Origin: Desulfuromonadaceae bacterium
Lineage (GTDB): Bacteria > Desulfobacterota > Desulfuromonadia > Desulfuromonadales > Geopsychrobacteraceae
Assembly: GCA_030639985.1 (NCBI GenBank)
Contig: DAOWKG010000281.1
Coordinates: 1-8,790, forward strand
Length of the DNA stretch: 8,790 nucleotides
Direction: 5' to 3'
The position numbers and the translations under genes are program-made. The stretch's first letter is position 1, and every line of letters begins with the position of its first letter. The notes under the pieces were generated by a model. It was not told where the DNA came from and searched no databases. It worked only from the letters and a program-made list of their open reading frames with translations. Shown here in pieces: positions 7,876 through 8,790 of this stretch.

Positions 7876-8518
7876 CCTTCGAACCCAAATGTTCTTTGAC
7901 ACCAGCAAAAGTCCGGCGATGCTGCCCACTGGGGCCATACTCAACTATTGCCAGCCGATGCTGCTGGGTACCATAACCCTTGTGTTTGGCAAATCCATAT
8001 TCGGGCATTTGTCTGGAAAAACTGCACATAATTCGATCTCGCACCACTTTGGCAAGGACTGAAGCGGCAGCAATTGAAATGGAACGGCTATCCCCCTTCT
8101 TGATGGTCTGCTGTGAAATATCGAGCGGTAATGGGGTAATTCCATCAATCAACAGATGATCCGGTTGCTGTGACAAGCGGGAAACGGCTCGTGCCATCGC
8201 TAATAAGGTCGCCTGTAAAATATTAATTTTATCAATCTCGACAACCGAAGCAACCCCGATACCATATGCGGTTGCTTGCTGCTGAATCAGTGGATATAAC
8301 TTGTTGCGCTGCTTTTCGGACAGTTTTTTTGAATCGGTCAGGCCGGTCAGCTCAAATTCTTCCGGGAGGATCACGGCGGCGGCAACAACCGGACCAGCCA
8401 ATGGCCCACGGCCAGCCTCATCAATCCCAGCGACCAATTCAAATCCCCGGCGTTGCGCCAATTGCTCGAAATAGCTGTCAGAAATTTCCACCCTGCTAAA
8501 CAATTCTAAACTATCCAT
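7868..8518 (-). CDS. rnhB: Ribonuclease HII
   Basis: A 216-residue cytoplasmic endoribonuclease that cuts the RNA strand of RNA-DNA hybrids and incises at single ribonucleotides embedded in DNA, starting ribonucleotide excision repair. Motifs: GIDEAGRGPLAGPVV (31-45, catalytic Asp33 and Glu34), LTDSKKLSEKQR (60-71), LLIDG (122-126, Asp125) and KGDSRSISIAAASVLAKVVRDR (from Lys141, with catalytic Asp143), then the HKGYGTQQH stretch (179-187) ending the core. All four acidic residues are present and the length is normal. The ATG at 8518 is preceded by GGTGAG with a 6-nt spacing. Its 3' end overlaps yraN. A strong terminator lies directly upstream, so expression would need read-through from rplS or a promoter that I do not see. 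Confidence 0.97.
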   Translation of the reverse strand: MDSLELFSRVEISDSYFEQLAQRRGFELVAGIDEAGRGPLAGPVVAAAVILPEEFELTGLTDSKKLSEKQRNKLYPLIQQQATAYGIGVASVVEIDKINILQATLLAMARAVSRLSQQPDHLLIDGITPLPLDISQQTIKKGDSRSISIAAASVLAKVVRDRIMCSFSRQMPEYGFAKHKGYGTQQHRLAIVEYGPSGQHRRTFAGVKEHLGSKVD

Positions 8519-8535
8519 ACAATGCTCACCAACCC

Positions 8536-8571
8536 AAAAAAGCCCTCAACGTAATCGCTGAGAGCTTTTTT
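8536..8571 (-). terminator. Intrinsic terminator between rplS and rnhB
   Basis: On the minus strand the stem AAAAAAGCTCTCAGCG / CGTTGAGGGCTTTTTT closes an ATTA loop. It has 16 pairs, two of them G-T wobbles, with a GC-containing core and a run of six T (8541-8536). The A-run on the other side makes it potentially bidirectional. The T-run ends 17 nt before the rnhB ATG. Confidence 0.85.
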
Positions 8572-8585
8572 GATCTTTAATTTTC

Positions 8586-8618
8586 GATTGGTGATTTTAT
8601 AAATCAAAATCAGCAATC
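8586..8618. repeat. AT-rich hairpin just after rplS
   Basis: GATTGgTGATTTT (8586-8598) pairs with AAAATCAgCAATC (8606-8618) at 12 of 13 positions around a 7-base loop. It lies 17 nt past the rplS stop and 14 nt before the intrinsic terminator in transcription order. It could protect the rplS mRNA end from 3' exonucleases or act as an auxiliary terminator. No function is proven by sequence. Confidence 0.6.
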
Positions 8619-8635
8619 TATTTTGTATTAACGAC

Positions 8636-8790
8636 TCAGACCGTCCGTTTTTCGGCAATCCGAGCAGCTTTACCACGCAAGTTACGCAGGTAGTAGAGCT
8701 TGGCACGACGAACCTGACCAACCCGAACAACTTCGATCTTGTCAATGCTAGGTGAATGTAGTGGGAAAATCCGCTCAACACCGATAGCAC
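8636..8790 (-). CDS. rplS: 50S ribosomal protein L19, C-terminal part (cut by window edge)
   Basis: The last 50 codons of L19, a large-subunit protein located near the interface with the 30S subunit. The visible residues include the hallmark stretches [19 protein letters not shown] (residues 3-21 of the visible part), RRAKLYYLR (27-35) and GKAARIAEK (39-47), ending in a TGA at 8638-8636. The family is about 115-120 residues long, so somewhat less than half is present. The start lies beyond position 8790. In most bacteria rplS ends an rpsP-rimM-trmD-rplS operon, and the terminator downstream here fits that. Confidence 0.95.
   Translation of the reverse strand, partial: AIGVERIFPLHSPSIDKIEVVRVGQVRRAKLYYLRNLRGKAARIAEKRTV

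Noticed and set aside
8506..8790. Minus-strand 94-residue open frame beginning at the window edge
   Set aside because: It is an out-of-frame shadow of rplS that continues through the terminator. The correct frame gives an unmistakable L19 C-terminus ending at 8636.

Overview
The window looks like a piece of a Gram-negative chromosome. The closest fit is probably the Desulfuromonadales/Geobacter group (Desulfobacterota, the former deltaproteobacteria). I infer this from protein style (the L19 tail, the long two-domain glutamine-dependent NadE, the YraN and Cache-kinase types), the rplS-rnhB-yraN order and a moderate GC content. It is a judgement from memory, not a search. All genes I can support lie on the minus strand, so transcription runs from position 8790 toward position 1.

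Region by region in transcription order: (a) 8790-8636 is the C-terminal end of ribosomal protein L19 (rplS), cut by the window edge. (b) 8635-8519 is a spacer with an AT-rich hairpin and then a strong intrinsic terminator whose U-tract ends only 17 nt before the next start codon. (c) 8518-3396 is a tightly packed run of rnhB (RNase HII), yraN (PD-(D/E)XK nuclease-like), nadE (glutamine-dependent NAD+ synthetase), rsmI (16S rRNA C1402 2'-O-methyltransferase) and an exported TIGR03790-type protein of unknown function. Overlaps of 8 and 4 nt and a gap of 2 nt suggest one operon with translational coupling. (d) 3395-3284 is a 112-nt gap with a weak candidate promoter. (e) 3283-509 is a large membrane hybrid sensor histidine kinase (tandem Cache sensor, PAS, HisKA, HATPase, receiver). 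(f) 508-1 holds no credible gene but is rich in inverted repeats and resembles a dispersed, structured intergenic repeat.

The first genes are housekeeping: translation (L19, RsmI), genome integrity (RNase HII, perhaps YraN) and cofactor synthesis (NadE). The two downstream genes are accessory: an exported protein of a family I recall as linked to exosortase-bearing genomes, and a sensor kinase with no response regulator beside it. I see no phage, CRISPR, tRNA/rRNA, insertion-sequence transposase or defence gene. The parts most worth a second look are the TIGR03790 protein, the hairpin-rich first ~480 bases and the terminator placed directly in front of rnhB.
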